16,664 nucleotides of DNA, taken from assembly GCA_002392705.1 (NCBI GenBank), contig DGHP01000170.1:6191-22854 (forward strand). Direction: 5' to 3'. The translations under genes and the position numbers were made by a program. Below, one piece after another: positions 6,205 to 13,795 of this stretch. The notes beneath the pieces are model-generated. The model was not told the DNA's origin. It made no database searches and saw nothing but the letters and a program-made list of their open reading frames with translations. The DNA comes from Lachnospiraceae bacterium UBA3845. GTDB taxonomy: Bacteria > Bacillota > Clostridia > Lachnospirales > Lachnospiraceae. Each line of letters begins with the position of its first letter. Position 1 is the stretch's first letter.

Positions 6205-7458
6205 TTAGCCTTCTTCCGTCCGCAGCGCAGAGCGGGCATGATCCGCAAGACGCACGAAAAGATCTTCTTCTCCGAATCCGCCGGATTTTGTCAGAACCGG
6301 CCGGACAGAAGATCCGAGCCGGTAAAGGGATAAGATGACGCCCGGGCTCACTTCCTCCAGGGGCTCCAGCTCCGTCACCCCTAACACATTCATGGTATGA
6401 AAGAGGACATCCCCGCCTGTCAGCAGGAGCAGCCGGTCCGGATCTGTTTCAACGATGTCCTTCACAAGGCGCGCGAGTGTATCCGCGATCCTGCTTCCGA
6501 CCTGCCTGGCGTCCATGCCACGGCGTTTTCCCCAGTCCAGGGCATTTTCCCCGGAGGCGGGATCGGCGGTATCCAGGACAAAACGGTCACTTTCCATGAT
6601 GCGTGCAAGAAGCGCCCTGCGCTCTGCACTGCCTTCCGCTGTCCACAGGTAATCCGTCAGCTTGTCCCGGACGCTGAGGCCTTCATAGCCAAATCCATCC
6701 TTTTTTGCCGCCCCGATCTGTCTCAGCGTCACCTCGTTGACGCTGCCGCTGACAACCAGGAAACCTTCCGTCCCGGGCAGCTTCGCTCTTTCTCCTTTTT
6801 CAAAGGGAAGCGCCTCCGTCAGGCAGGAGGCCAGTCCCGCGCAGCCCGCCAGATACAGCGGCCGGCGGTCTAAGGGCAGGGAAGATGCAAGCCTTCTGAG
6901 CTCCTCCTGGCTTTCGCTGTTATATACAATGATCCCTTCCGCTTCCTCCGTCAGCTCATCTGCTGTCAGAACCGGAAGCGCAGTCTGGGCCGCGAGAATC
7001 TCCGGAACAGAGGACTTTAAGACCGGTTCGAAGGGGTCTTTTCCGAAAACGCTCTCCGCAACCGGAACGGAATCGATATACAGCACGCCGTCCCGGACCA
7101 GGCGGTTCATCTGAGGAAAGGCCGGGAGAAAATGAAGGCATTTTCCTCCCGAGGCAGCAAGCAGCGCTTCCATCTCGGCGCCGGCATTGCCCCGAAGCGC
7201 GGAATCCGTCTTCTTATAGAAAAATGTAATTCCGGACGCGGCTGCTCTCCGCACGATCTTTCCGATCACATTTCCCGCCTCGGAAGGACGCAGATGCCTG
7301 GTCTCCGTATCGATCACCAGCACCTGCGCCTGAATGCCGGAAAAATCGCAGTCTGTATCCGTGATGACGCGTGTCCGGGCGCCGCTTTTCGCGAACTGGA
7401 TTCCCGTATCCAGCGCTCCCGTAAAATCGTCCGCCAGGATCAGCATTTCAATTTCCAC
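6205..7458 (-). CDS. DUF1537 four-carbon acid sugar kinase family protein
   Basis: A 417-residue member of the DUF1537 kinase family (OtnK/DtnK/LtnK/DenK group), which phosphorylates acid sugars such as D- or L-threonate and D-erythronate at O4 with ATP. The N-terminal substrate domain shows LADDFTGALDTG (8-19) and KKTDSALRGNAGAE (82-95). The C-terminal nucleotide domain shows VSGSVN (236-241), TGGD (347-350), SPGV (371-374) and TKSGGFGEEDLF (390-401). All signature blocks are present. The start is a GTG at 7458 with GGGGTG nearby; an ATG four codons later (7446) is possible but has a weaker binding site. The PdxA2-like gene lies 36 bp upstream, the partner expected for a kinase/decarboxylating-dehydrogenase pair that ends at DHAP. 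Confidence 0.93.
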   Translation of the reverse strand: MEIEMLILADDFTGALDTGIQFAKSGARTRVITDTDCDFSGIQAQVLVIDTETRHLRPSEAGNVIGKIVRRAAASGITFFYKKTDSALRGNAGAEMEALLAASGGKCLHFLPAFPQMNRLVRDGVLYIDSVPVAESVFGKDPFEPVLKSSVPEILAAQTALPVLTADELTEEAEGIIVYNSESQEELRRLASSLPLDRRPLYLAGCAGLASCLTEALPFEKGERAKLPGTEGFLVVSGSVNEVTLRQIGAAKKDGFGYEGLSVRDKLTDYLWTAEGSAERRALLARIMESDRFVLDTADPASGENALDWGKRRGMDARQVGSRIADTLARLVKDIVETDPDRLLLLTGGDVLFHTMNVLGVTELEPLEEVSPGVILSLYRLGSSVRPVLTKSGGFGEEDLFVRLADHARSALRTEEG

Positions 7459-7494
7459 ACTATCACCCCGCTCTCCATATCCGGGTTTTCTGCA

Positions 7495-8613
7495 TTACTT
7501 TGCCGCTTCCTCTCTCTTCGCGTTTGCCATCCGGATCGCGTAGTCGATGGCATTTACAAGGCTCAGCTCGCTGCAGATTCCCAGGCCGGCGATGTCCTCT
7601 CCGGTTCCATGGTCCACGGAAGCACGGATGATGGGAAGTCCCAGGGTAACGTTGATGCCTGCGACAGCGTCCCAGCGCTTCAGTTCCTTGTTGTAGACAA
7701 AACCCTTGAGCTTCAGCGGGATATGGCCCTGATCGTGGTACATGACCACGACGATATCGTACCAGCCGCCCAGCGCCTTCGAGAAGACGGTGTCCGGAGG
7801 CGTCGGAGCCTTCTCCGGGATCACGATGCCTTCCGCCATGGCCGCGTCGATCGCAGGCTGGATCTCATCGATCTCCTCGCGCCCGAACATGCCGTTCTCC
7901 CCGCAATGGGGATTCAGGCCGGCGACGCCGATCTTCGGCGTTTTGATCCCGAGGGCCTTGCAGCCTGCATTCGCAATCCGGATGCATTCCAGAACGCGGT
8001 CCTTCTTCACTCGGTCACAGGCTTCGCGAAGCGACACATGGGTGGAGACATGCACAACCCTGAGGTCCTCGTGGGCCAGCATCATCGCGTATTTCTTCGT
8101 ATGGGTGAAATCCGCGTAGATCTCGGTATGACCGGAATAGTGATGGCCGGCCTTGTTGAGATGGTCTTTGTTCAATGCGTTGGTGACGGTGCCGTCGATC
8201 TCGCCTGTCATGGCCAGTTCGATCACCTTCTTCACATACTGGAAGGCACAGTCGCCGCACATCTTTTCGCTCTCGTCATAGGCCGCAGCCAGAGCTTCCG
8301 GATCCATCTTTTCCGCCAGAGCCGCGCGGTCCTTGCGGAAGTAACGTTTGCTCAGATCCAGCAGGCCCATGTCGTAGACGTCGATGACTCCGCAGGAAAA
8401 CTGCGCGTCTTTTACGTCATGGATCGCATGAATGCGAAATTCCTGCGCGCCCGGCACGACCTTCAGCGCTTCCTCCATCGCTGACACGTCCCCGACGATC
8501 AGCGGACGGCATTTCTCATAGATCTTCGGATCCATAAGCGCCTTGACGGAAATCTCCGGACCATTTCCGGAAGGATCCCCCATGGTGATTCCAAGTATCG
8601 GTAAATTGTTCAT
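7495..8613 (-). CDS. PdxA2-like 4-phosphate (acid sugar phosphate) dehydrogenase, decarboxylating
   Basis: A 372-residue protein of the PdxA family. True PdxA oxidises 4-hydroxythreonine 4-phosphate in vitamin B6 synthesis. PdxA2 paralogues oxidise and decarboxylate D-threonate or D-erythronate 4-phosphate to DHAP and CO2 using NAD. Seen here are ITMGDPSGNGPEI (9-21), the divalent-metal histidines in SGHTEIYADF (His162), VSTHVSL (His192) and MYHDQGHIPLK (His293), GLNPHCGENG (232-241), and RASVDHGTGEDIAG (330-343) near the C-terminus. The adjacent DUF1537 kinase and transporter make the catabolic PdxA2 role more likely than B6 synthesis. The ATG at 8613 is preferred over one at 8637 because AAGGAG sits 6 nt before it. 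Confidence 0.88.
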   Translation of the reverse strand: MNNLPILGITMGDPSGNGPEISVKALMDPKIYEKCRPLIVGDVSAMEEALKVVPGAQEFRIHAIHDVKDAQFSCGVIDVYDMGLLDLSKRYFRKDRAALAEKMDPEALAAAYDESEKMCGDCAFQYVKKVIELAMTGEIDGTVTNALNKDHLNKAGHHYSGHTEIYADFTHTKKYAMMLAHEDLRVVHVSTHVSLREACDRVKKDRVLECIRIANAGCKALGIKTPKIGVAGLNPHCGENGMFGREEIDEIQPAIDAAMAEGIVIPEKAPTPPDTVFSKALGGWYDIVVVMYHDQGHIPLKLKGFVYNKELKRWDAVAGINVTLGLPIIRASVDHGTGEDIAGLGICSELSLVNAIDYAIRMANAKREEAAK

Positions 8614-8717
8614 TCCCTGCTCCTTCTTTATTGCCACGAAACTGTCTGCCCACCCCGAACATCCGCTGCCTGAAGCTAACAGTCTGCATGCGGTTTCCGG
8701 AAAAAAGACTCTCCCTT

Positions 8718-9875
8718 TTATTTCAGAACCTTCAGATAGATCTCACGGATATCATCAAGCGACAGTTCTCTTCGATTGTTGACTAAAAGTCTCGTCTGCT
8801 GGCTCCCGGCAGTCACCAGGAAATCCAGATCCTCCATGCGCACCCCGAAACCGGAAAGGTCCGTCGGGATCTTCGTTGTCTTCACGATATCGGCGATCTG
8901 GTCGATGACATAGCGGGCCTTCTCGTCCTCCCCGGCGCTGAAAAGTTCCGGAGCGATGGCGTCGCACAGCCCGGCCAGCTGGCTGCGGCAGGCTTCCAGA
9001 TTGTATTCCATCACATGAGCGAAGAGGATCGCGTTCGAGACGCCGTGGGCAATGTGATATTTGCCGCCCAGCGGGTAGGACAGGGCATGAACGGCCGTCG
9101 TCCCGCTTCCGGTGATGGCGATCCCGCCGTAGAAAGCGCCGAGCAGCATCGCGCTCTTTGCCTCCATATCATTCGGATTCTCATATGCCCTGCGGATATT
9201 GCCAAAGATCAGCTTCGCTCCTGCCAGGGCGTAGGTATCGCTCAGCGGCGTTGCCTTCTTTGAAGTGTAGCATTCCACAACATGGGCCAGGGCGTCGACG
9301 CCGGTCGCGGCCACGATATGGGGCGGCAGTTTGGCGATGGTGCGGGCGTCAAGGATGACGTAGTCCGGAATCATGGCATTGTTCACGATCCCCTTCTTTG
9401 TCTCCTCCTCCGGAATCGCGACGATCGCGTTGCAGGTAGCCTCGGCTCCTGTCCCGCAGGTGGTGGGGATCATCACGCTCTTCAGGTGCTTCTGCGCAAT
9501 CGCCGGGTCCTCCAGCAGGTCCCTGACCGTGTAGGGGGCGCCTCTGAGAAGGGATACCAGCTTCGCGGCGTCCATGACGCTGCCGCCTCCCATGGCGACG
9601 ATAAAATCCCCTTCCGCCTTCTTTACATCCTCAAGCACGCGTTCCACGTCCGTGTAGGCCGGTTCGGCCTTCAGATCATCAAAAACCGTATAGCGCACGC
9701 CCAGCTCTTCCAGCTCATCCGTGACAAGGTGCAGAAGACCGGTCGCCACGATCCCTTTATCGGTGAATACCAGAACCGACTGTGCAGCCTCCTTCTGAAT
9801 AATTTCCTTAAGTTTCCCGATACTGCCCTCCCCCGCAAAAATGCAGGAAGGAATCCTGATCTGACAAGCCGGCAT
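8718..9875 (-). CDS. Iron-containing alcohol dehydrogenase (group III)
   Basis: A 385-residue Fe-dependent NAD(P)-linked alcohol/aldehyde oxidoreductase. The N-terminal nucleotide-binding half has the GGGSVMDAAK motif (97-105) and PTTCGTGAEAT (137-147). The C-terminal helical half carries the four metal ligands in family spacing: Asp194 and His198 in GVDALAHVVE, His263 in VHALSYPLGG and His277 in HIAHGVSNA. It is the first gene of the catabolic transcript, so it probably reduces an aldehyde released by the aldolase or oxidises a polyol or hydroxy acid entering the pathway; the direction and substrate are inferred. The ATG at 9875 has GGAGGAGG upstream and a promoter about 125 bp further up. 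The gap to the next gene is 104 bp. Confidence 0.93.
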   Translation of the reverse strand: MPACQIRIPSCIFAGEGSIGKLKEIIQKEAAQSVLVFTDKGIVATGLLHLVTDELEELGVRYTVFDDLKAEPAYTDVERVLEDVKKAEGDFIVAMGGGSVMDAAKLVSLLRGAPYTVRDLLEDPAIAQKHLKSVMIPTTCGTGAEATCNAIVAIPEEETKKGIVNNAMIPDYVILDARTIAKLPPHIVAATGVDALAHVVECYTSKKATPLSDTYALAGAKLIFGNIRRAYENPNDMEAKSAMLLGAFYGGIAITGSGTTAVHALSYPLGGKYHIAHGVSNAILFAHVMEYNLEACRSQLAGLCDAIAPELFSAGEDEKARYVIDQIADIVKTTKIPTDLSGFGVRMEDLDFLVTAGSQQTRLLVNNRRELSLDDIREIYLKVLK

Positions 9876-10005
9876 AGCTGTATTCCTCCTCCGAAAACAA
9901 AATCTGTATCCTGACTCAATGCGCTGTCTTTTCTGTCTCCGCGCCGCGGAAGGAAGCCCCGGATGCCGTCCACGCTGTCTGCTTCCCTTCGCCGCGCTCT
10001 ATTTC

Positions 10006-10034
10006 ATAATAGAATCCTCAGAAGGAATTCGCAA
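10006..10034 (-). promoter_or_regulatory. Likely promoter of the catabolic operon
   Basis: On the minus strand TATTAT (10006-10011) lies 17 bp after TTGCGA (10029-10034), a 5/6 match to the -10 box and a 4/6 match to the -35 box. The start would be near 9999, about 124 nt before the alcohol dehydrogenase ATG. The inverted repeats at 10057-10122 lie immediately upstream, where an activator would bind. Confidence 0.45.
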
Positions 10035-10056
10035 GATCATGCCGGTTTCGTTTTGA

Positions 10057-10122
10057 AACAGAGACGGCAGGTTTTTCTCTGATTGTGTCAGAACAATCTT
10101 GATGATTTCTCCTGTCTCTGTT
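10057..10122. promoter_or_regulatory. Concentric inverted repeats, candidate operator of the PrpR_N-type regulator
   Basis: An outer pair, AACAGAGACGGCAG (10057-10070) and CTCCTGTCTCTGTT (10109-10122), matches at 12 of 14 inverted positions, including 9 in a row. An inner pair, GATTGT (10081-10086) and ACAATC (10093-10098), is perfect. Both pairs share the same centre, between 10089 and 10090. The site sits between the divergent regulator and the operon; the right arm covers the expected -35 region of the regulator gene. Confidence 0.55.
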
Positions 10123-10131
10123 ATTCTGTTT

Positions 10132-10137
10132 TATAAT
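10132..10137 (+). promoter_or_regulatory. -10 box of the regulator gene
   Basis: A perfect TATAAT lies 20 bp before the regulator's ATG. No recognisable -35 box or TGn extension is present, and the start would fall near 10144, almost on the ribosome binding site GGGAGG (10145-10150). Expression may need help from, or be controlled at, the adjoining inverted repeat. Confidence 0.4.
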
Positions 10138-10157
10138 AAAACACGGGAGGGCGTACT

Positions 10158-11969
10158 ATGAACGGAATTCTTTTGCCTGATATTGAAGAAAAGAAAGTAA
10201 AAATCCTTGGCATCGCTCCCTACAGCGGGATGAAAATCATCATGGAACAGCTTGCCGCCCAGAGGCCGGACATCGATCTGACCGTCTATGTCGGCGACCT
10301 TGAACAGGGCGTAAAGCTCGCGCTGAGCAGCGTGCAGAGCGATTATGACGTACTGATCTCCCGCGGAGGCACAGCCAAGATGCTGGAGAAAGCGTCCTCT
10401 CTTCCCGTAATTGAAGTGGGGATCTCCATCTACGATATTCTGAGAGCCATCAAGATGTCGGAAAATGATTCTTCGCATCTGGCGATCGTCGGCTTTCCGA
10501 ATGTCACGGCGAACGCGGGCATTCTCTGCGAACTCATGCAGTATTCCATCGACATCATACCCATTCACAGCAGGGAGGAGGCGGCCGATACCCTCCTTGA
10601 ACTGAAGAATAAGAATTACTCCATCGTTCTCTGCGACATGATCGCCTATACAACCGCGCAGAAGCTGGGCATGAATGCCCTGCTCATCACTTCCGGCATG
10701 GAGAGCGTCTCCGACGCCCTTGACCAGGCGGTAACCCTCTGTCATACCTGCAGCAGGATGATGGCCGAGGGCCGTTTCTACCAGGATATCCTCCGCAATG
10801 CAAGCCAGCAGATCCTTGTCCTGAAAGAAAACGGAGAGCTGATTTTTTCTACCGTAAAGCCGGAGCAGCTGGACGAAACCATCGCCCTGCTCACCCCGGA
10901 ACTTTCGGACGTAATCAGAAGGAAGGTTTCAAAATTTTTCAAGAATATCGACAATATTCTTTACTCCTGCATCTGCAGGTGCATTCATTTTGCGGACCAT
11001 TATTACGCCGTTTTCTACCTGACCAGCAGTTCCGTACCGATTATTTCCGGGAAATACGGAATCCAGTATTCCTCCCTCAAGGAGACGGAGGATGTCCTGG
11101 TAGGCGATGTATTCAAGGTCATGAACATCGACACGGAGAAGCTGGGCGAACTGTCCATCCCGGTGCTGCTCGCCGGTGAGCCCGGCACCGGAAAAGAACA
11201 GGCGGCGCGGGTGATTTATTCCCGCAGCCGCCTGAAAGCAAACCCTCTGATCATTATCAGCTGCAGCCTGCTCAATGAGCGGAGCTGGAACTTTCTGATC
11301 AACCATTATAATTCGCCGTTTAATGACAACGGCAATACCATTTTCCTGAAGAATGTAAACGCCCTTCCCGAGAACCGCTTTGCGCAGCTGCTCTCCACCA
11401 TCATCGACACCAGTCTGTCCAAGCGCAACCGGCTGATCTTCTCCTGCGAATGTCCGGCAGGAAAGCCTCTTCCGAAGGAGGCGGCAGAGCTTGTCAACCT
11501 GCTCTCCTGCGTAACCTATTATATGAAACCGATCCGGGAGCGGCCTGAGGATATCCCGAAGCTGTGCGCCGTCTACCTGAACTCCCTGAGCCTGTCCATG
11601 GCCAACCAGATCGTCGGTCTGGAACCGGAAGCGCTCCGCCTGCTCCAGGAATACGCCTGGCCTTACAATTACACCCAGCTCGGCAGGGTCCTGAGCGAAC
11701 TGGCCCTGATGACAAACGCCTCCTATATCCAGGCCCGCGACGTGCGCGCTCTTCTGGAAAGGGAGAATCCCGCGGAAGGAACGGCGAATGCCGTCCAGAA
11801 AGGCGCCGGAGGCTATACCCTGGACCTGTCCCGCCCGCTCAGCGATATCACCATGGACATTATCCGCCTGGTGCTGGAGGAAAATGACGGCAATCAGAGT
11901 GCTGCCGCCAAACAGCTGAACATCGGCAGATCCACGCTCTGGAGGTACCTGACCAGAAGCACGGACTGA
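10158..11969 (+). CDS. PrpR_N-domain transcriptional regulator with degenerate AAA+ domain
   Basis: A 603-residue regulator. Residues 13-195 form a PrpR_N sensor domain (KILGIAPYSGM, LISRGGTAKML, IPIHSREEA, LITSGMESVSDAL). Residues of about 205-300 form a linker that may be PAS-like. Residues 320-530 form an AAA+ domain of the bacterial enhancer-binding type, with Walker A GEPGTGKE (340-347), RERPEDIPKL (460-469) and YAWPYNYTQL (499-508, usually YxWPGNVRxL). A Fis-type helix-turn-helix closes the protein (NQSAAAKQLNIGRSTLWRYL, 579-598). The GAFTGA sigma-54 loop is absent, and the Walker B segment reads NTIFLKNV, where 'GTLFLDEI' is usual. It is therefore unlikely to remodel sigma-54 holoenzyme. 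Divergent placement suggests it controls the acid-sugar operon in response to a pathway metabolite. The start has GGGAGG 7 nt upstream. Confidence 0.88.
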   Translation: MNGILLPDIEEKKVKILGIAPYSGMKIIMEQLAAQRPDIDLTVYVGDLEQGVKLALSSVQSDYDVLISRGGTAKMLEKASSLPVIEVGISIYDILRAIKMSENDSSHLAIVGFPNVTANAGILCELMQYSIDIIPIHSREEAADTLLELKNKNYSIVLCDMIAYTTAQKLGMNALLITSGMESVSDALDQAVTLCHTCSRMMAEGRFYQDILRNASQQILVLKENGELIFSTVKPEQLDETIALLTPELSDVIRRKVSKFFKNIDNILYSCICRCIHFADHYYAVFYLTSSSVPIISGKYGIQYSSLKETEDVLVGDVFKVMNIDTEKLGELSIPVLLAGEPGTGKEQAARVIYSRSRLKANPLIIISCSLLNERSWNFLINHYNSPFNDNGNTIFLKNVNALPENRFAQLLSTIIDTSLSKRNRLIFSCECPAGKPLPKEAAELVNLLSCVTYYMKPIRERPEDIPKLCAVYLNSLSLSMANQIVGLEPEALRLLQEYAWPYNYTQLGRVLSELALMTNASYIQARDVRALLERENPAEGTANAVQKGAGGYTLDLSRPLSDITMDIIRLVLEENDGNQSAAAKQLNIGRSTLWRYLTRSTD

Positions 11970-12011
11970 GGCAGCCCCGGATCTGTCAGTGCTGTCCCGG
12001 AAAAGTACGCT

Positions 12012-13334
12012 TCACACCTTCCGGTTTTCCCATTTATGGCCCCTGTAGCGCCAGATGAAAGCGGCCGCACGGAAGAGCCAGTCGATGGTCATGGCAACCC
12101 AGACACCGAAAACGCCCATTCCGAGCCAGGCTCCCAGAACATAGCTCATGATGATCCGGAAGGTCCACATGGAAAGCAGGGAGATGACCATCGTATAATT
12201 GACATCGCCCGCGGCCCGGAGCGCATTCGGCAGGGTAAAGGACGGCTGCCAGAAGATTGCGTCGCAGATGCTGTGGTAGAGGATGATCTGTCTTGTATAG
12301 TGTGCCGCTTCCGGTGATAGATTATACACTTTTACCAGGAAAGGCAGCGCCAGCACGATGATGAGAATGGTCACCCACATGGACAGATAGCAGATCCACA
12401 TCAGCTTGCGGATGTAGCGCCGCACATGTTCATAGTCCCCGGTCCCGACACACTGGGAGACAACCGTGACCATGGCCATGCCGATGGCCGATCCGGGAAT
12501 GTTCTCGAAGTTGGCGATGCTGCCGGACACCGCGTTCGCGGCGATGGCGGCGGTCCCGAAGGTCGAAACCAGCGACAGAACCAGAAGCTTTCCAAGCTGG
12601 AAGATGCTGTTCTCCAGTCCGTTCGGGATGCCGATATGAAGGATCCTTTTGATCATGGAAAAGTCCGGTTTCAGGGACATTCCCCGGCGAAGATGCACAG
12701 GATAGACGTCCTTTGTCAGCAGCCGCGTGATCACGACAGCCGAGACCGCCCTGCTGATCAGGGTCGGCCAGGCGACGCCCGCCGCCCCCATATGAAGGCC
12801 GTACACCATGATCGCATTGCCGGTCACATTGATCACGTTCATGAGGATCGATGTCTTCATGGCGATGGAAGAGTTCCCCATAGTGCGGAAAAGAGCCGCT
12901 GCGCCGTTGTACAGAGCGATAAAGGGGATCGAGGCGGTAACGATCATAAAATAGATGTTCGCGTTTCTCTCCACATCCGCCGTGATGGAACCGAATACCC
13001 GGTGAAGGATAAAGGGCTTGATCAGGTACAGAACGGCCATGATCAGCAGCGAGGACTCCGTCACCAGCAGAACCATCTGCTCAGCGGACCGGCAGGCCGT
13101 CTCCATGTCTTTGCGGCCGATGCTGAAGCCCGCCACGACAGCACCTCCCGTTCCGAGGGCTGCAAAAAAGCCGATCATCAGAATCATCACATTGTCAACA
13201 AGGGACACACCCGAGACAGCGGCTTCTCCTGCCGCGGAGATCATCAGTGTGTCCATCATGCCGACAAATACCGCAAGAAACTGCTCTATGATCAGGGGGA
13301 AAATCAGGTCCCTCAGATTCTTATTTGTAAACAC
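12012..13334 (-). CDS. MATE-family multidrug/metabolite efflux transporter
   Basis: A 440-residue polytopic membrane protein of the MATE family, which exports cationic drugs or metabolites in exchange for Na+ or H+. The N-terminus FTNKNLRDLIFPLIIEQFLAVFVGMMDTLMIS is typical of clostridial members, followed by GEAAVSGVSLVDNVM and about 12 helices in two related halves; the second half starts near IGIPNGLENSIFQLGKLLV. The start is taken as the GTG at 13334: GGGAGG lies 9 nt before it and a good promoter ends just upstream. An in-frame ATG at 13365-13367 overlaps the promoter's -10 box and would add 11 residues of poor character. It converges with the regulator gene with 42 bp between them and no obvious terminator. 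No link with the catabolic cluster is evident. Confidence 0.92.
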   Translation of the reverse strand: MFTNKNLRDLIFPLIIEQFLAVFVGMMDTLMISAAGEAAVSGVSLVDNVMILMIGFFAALGTGGAVVAGFSIGRKDMETACRSAEQMVLLVTESSLLIMAVLYLIKPFILHRVFGSITADVERNANIYFMIVTASIPFIALYNGAAALFRTMGNSSIAMKTSILMNVINVTGNAIMVYGLHMGAAGVAWPTLISRAVSAVVITRLLTKDVYPVHLRRGMSLKPDFSMIKRILHIGIPNGLENSIFQLGKLLVLSLVSTFGTAAIAANAVSGSIANFENIPGSAIGMAMVTVVSQCVGTGDYEHVRRYIRKLMWICYLSMWVTILIIVLALPFLVKVYNLSPEAAHYTRQIILYHSICDAIFWQPSFTLPNALRAAGDVNYTMVISLLSMWTFRIIMSYVLGAWLGMGVFGVWVAMTIDWLFRAAAFIWRYRGHKWENRKV

Positions 13335-13362
13335 TATCCGGTCCCTCCCACAACCGGCTAAT

Positions 13363-13390
13363 ATCATAGCGCAGGCTCATTAAAAGTCAA
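13363..13390 (-). promoter_or_regulatory. Promoter of the MATE gene
   Basis: On the minus strand TTGACT (13385-13390) and TATGAT (13363-13368) lie 16 bp apart, each 5/6 to consensus. The start would be near 13356, giving a ~22-nt leader that carries GGGAGG and leads to the GTG at 13334. Confidence 0.65.
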
Positions 13391-13404
13391 TGGAAGCAAC
13401 CGCC

Positions 13405-13425
13405 AAAAATGCAGGGCATTTTTTT
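13405..13425 (+). terminator. AT-rich hairpin followed by T's, terminator-like
   Basis: AAAAATGC and GCATTTTT form an 8-bp stem around AGG, followed by two more T's. It lies between the MATE promoter and the citrate synthase stub. With no intact plus-strand gene just upstream its role is unclear; it may be a remnant at the deletion junction. Confidence 0.3.
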
Positions 13426-13448
13426 GAAAAGCCGTGCATTTTTATTGT

Positions 13449-13651
13449 GCGGCTTTGTCTATCAGATACTGGGGCTTCCGACCGAGCTCTACACGCCGAT
13501 CTTCGCCATCGCCAGATCCGTGGGCTGGAGCGCCCACCGCATGGAGGAGCTTTCCAACCGCGGAAAGATCATCCGCCCGGCCTACAAGGCCGTAACGGAA
13601 AATGCAGATTATATCCCGCTTGCGATGCGGAAAGGAAATTCCCGGGACTGA
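13449..13651 (+). pseudogene. C-terminal remnant of citrate synthase
   Basis: The frame ending at 13651 encodes about 67 residues that match the end of clostridial-type citrate synthases: GFVYQILGLPTELYTPIFAI, then ARSVGWSAHRMEEL, and KIIRPAYKAV. These include the family's conserved ELYTP, AR.VGW.AHR and I.RP.. blocks from the last helices. Citrate synthases are about 430-460 residues, and the catalytic His and Asp segments are missing. The reading frame before GFVY (13451) shows no similarity, and the nearest ATG (13409) lies in an AT-rich hairpin with no good ribosome binding site. The gene's terminator survives downstream. It is most simply the 3' stub of a gene cut by a deletion or insertion with a breakpoint near 13448. 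Confidence 0.8.
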
Positions 13652-13668
13652 GCCCGGGAATTCTTTTT
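13637..13668 (+). terminator. Rho-independent terminator of the citrate synthase remnant
   Basis: A perfect 10-bp stem, AATTCCCGGG with CCCGGGAATT, and a 6-nt loop, followed by CTTTTT. It overlaps the stub's last codons. On the other strand A's precede the stem and a short T-rich tract follows, so it may also stop transcripts coming from rsmF. Confidence 0.85.
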
Positions 13669-13795
13669 CTGCCTGCGCACTCTCCTGCCCGGATTTCCCG
13701 GAGCATCCTCTGTCTTTCCTGTACACGGAAGCTGGTGACCCCTTCTGAGTGCTGATCAGTTTCTTCGGCGCGGCAGATCCGCAGTCTTCAGATCC

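Noticed and set aside
6075..6248. N-terminal extension of the DapA-family protein to an ATG at 6248
   Set aside because: It would overlap the end of the kinase gene and add 58 residues with no family similarity. The ATG at 6074 has a strong AAGGAG site and begins the conserved domain.
7132..8484. A 450-codon open frame on the plus strand
   Set aside because: It runs antisense to the kinase and PdxA2 genes, is explained by GC-rich codon bias, and has no ribosome binding site or domain.
10030..10045. A sigma-54-like promoter on the minus strand (CCGGCATGATCTTGC)
   Set aside because: The GG and GC elements are 9 bp apart when 10 is required, and the -24 box has further mismatches. The regulator also lacks the GAFTGA loop, so sigma-54 control is unlikely.
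10131..10745. A 204-codon minus-strand frame at the start of the regulator gene
   Set aside because: It is antisense to the PrpR_N domain, whose motifs are clear, and it has no recognisable domain.
12426..13361. A 311-codon open frame on the plus strand
   Set aside because: It is the antisense of the MATE gene, rich in His, Asp and Arg, with no domain.
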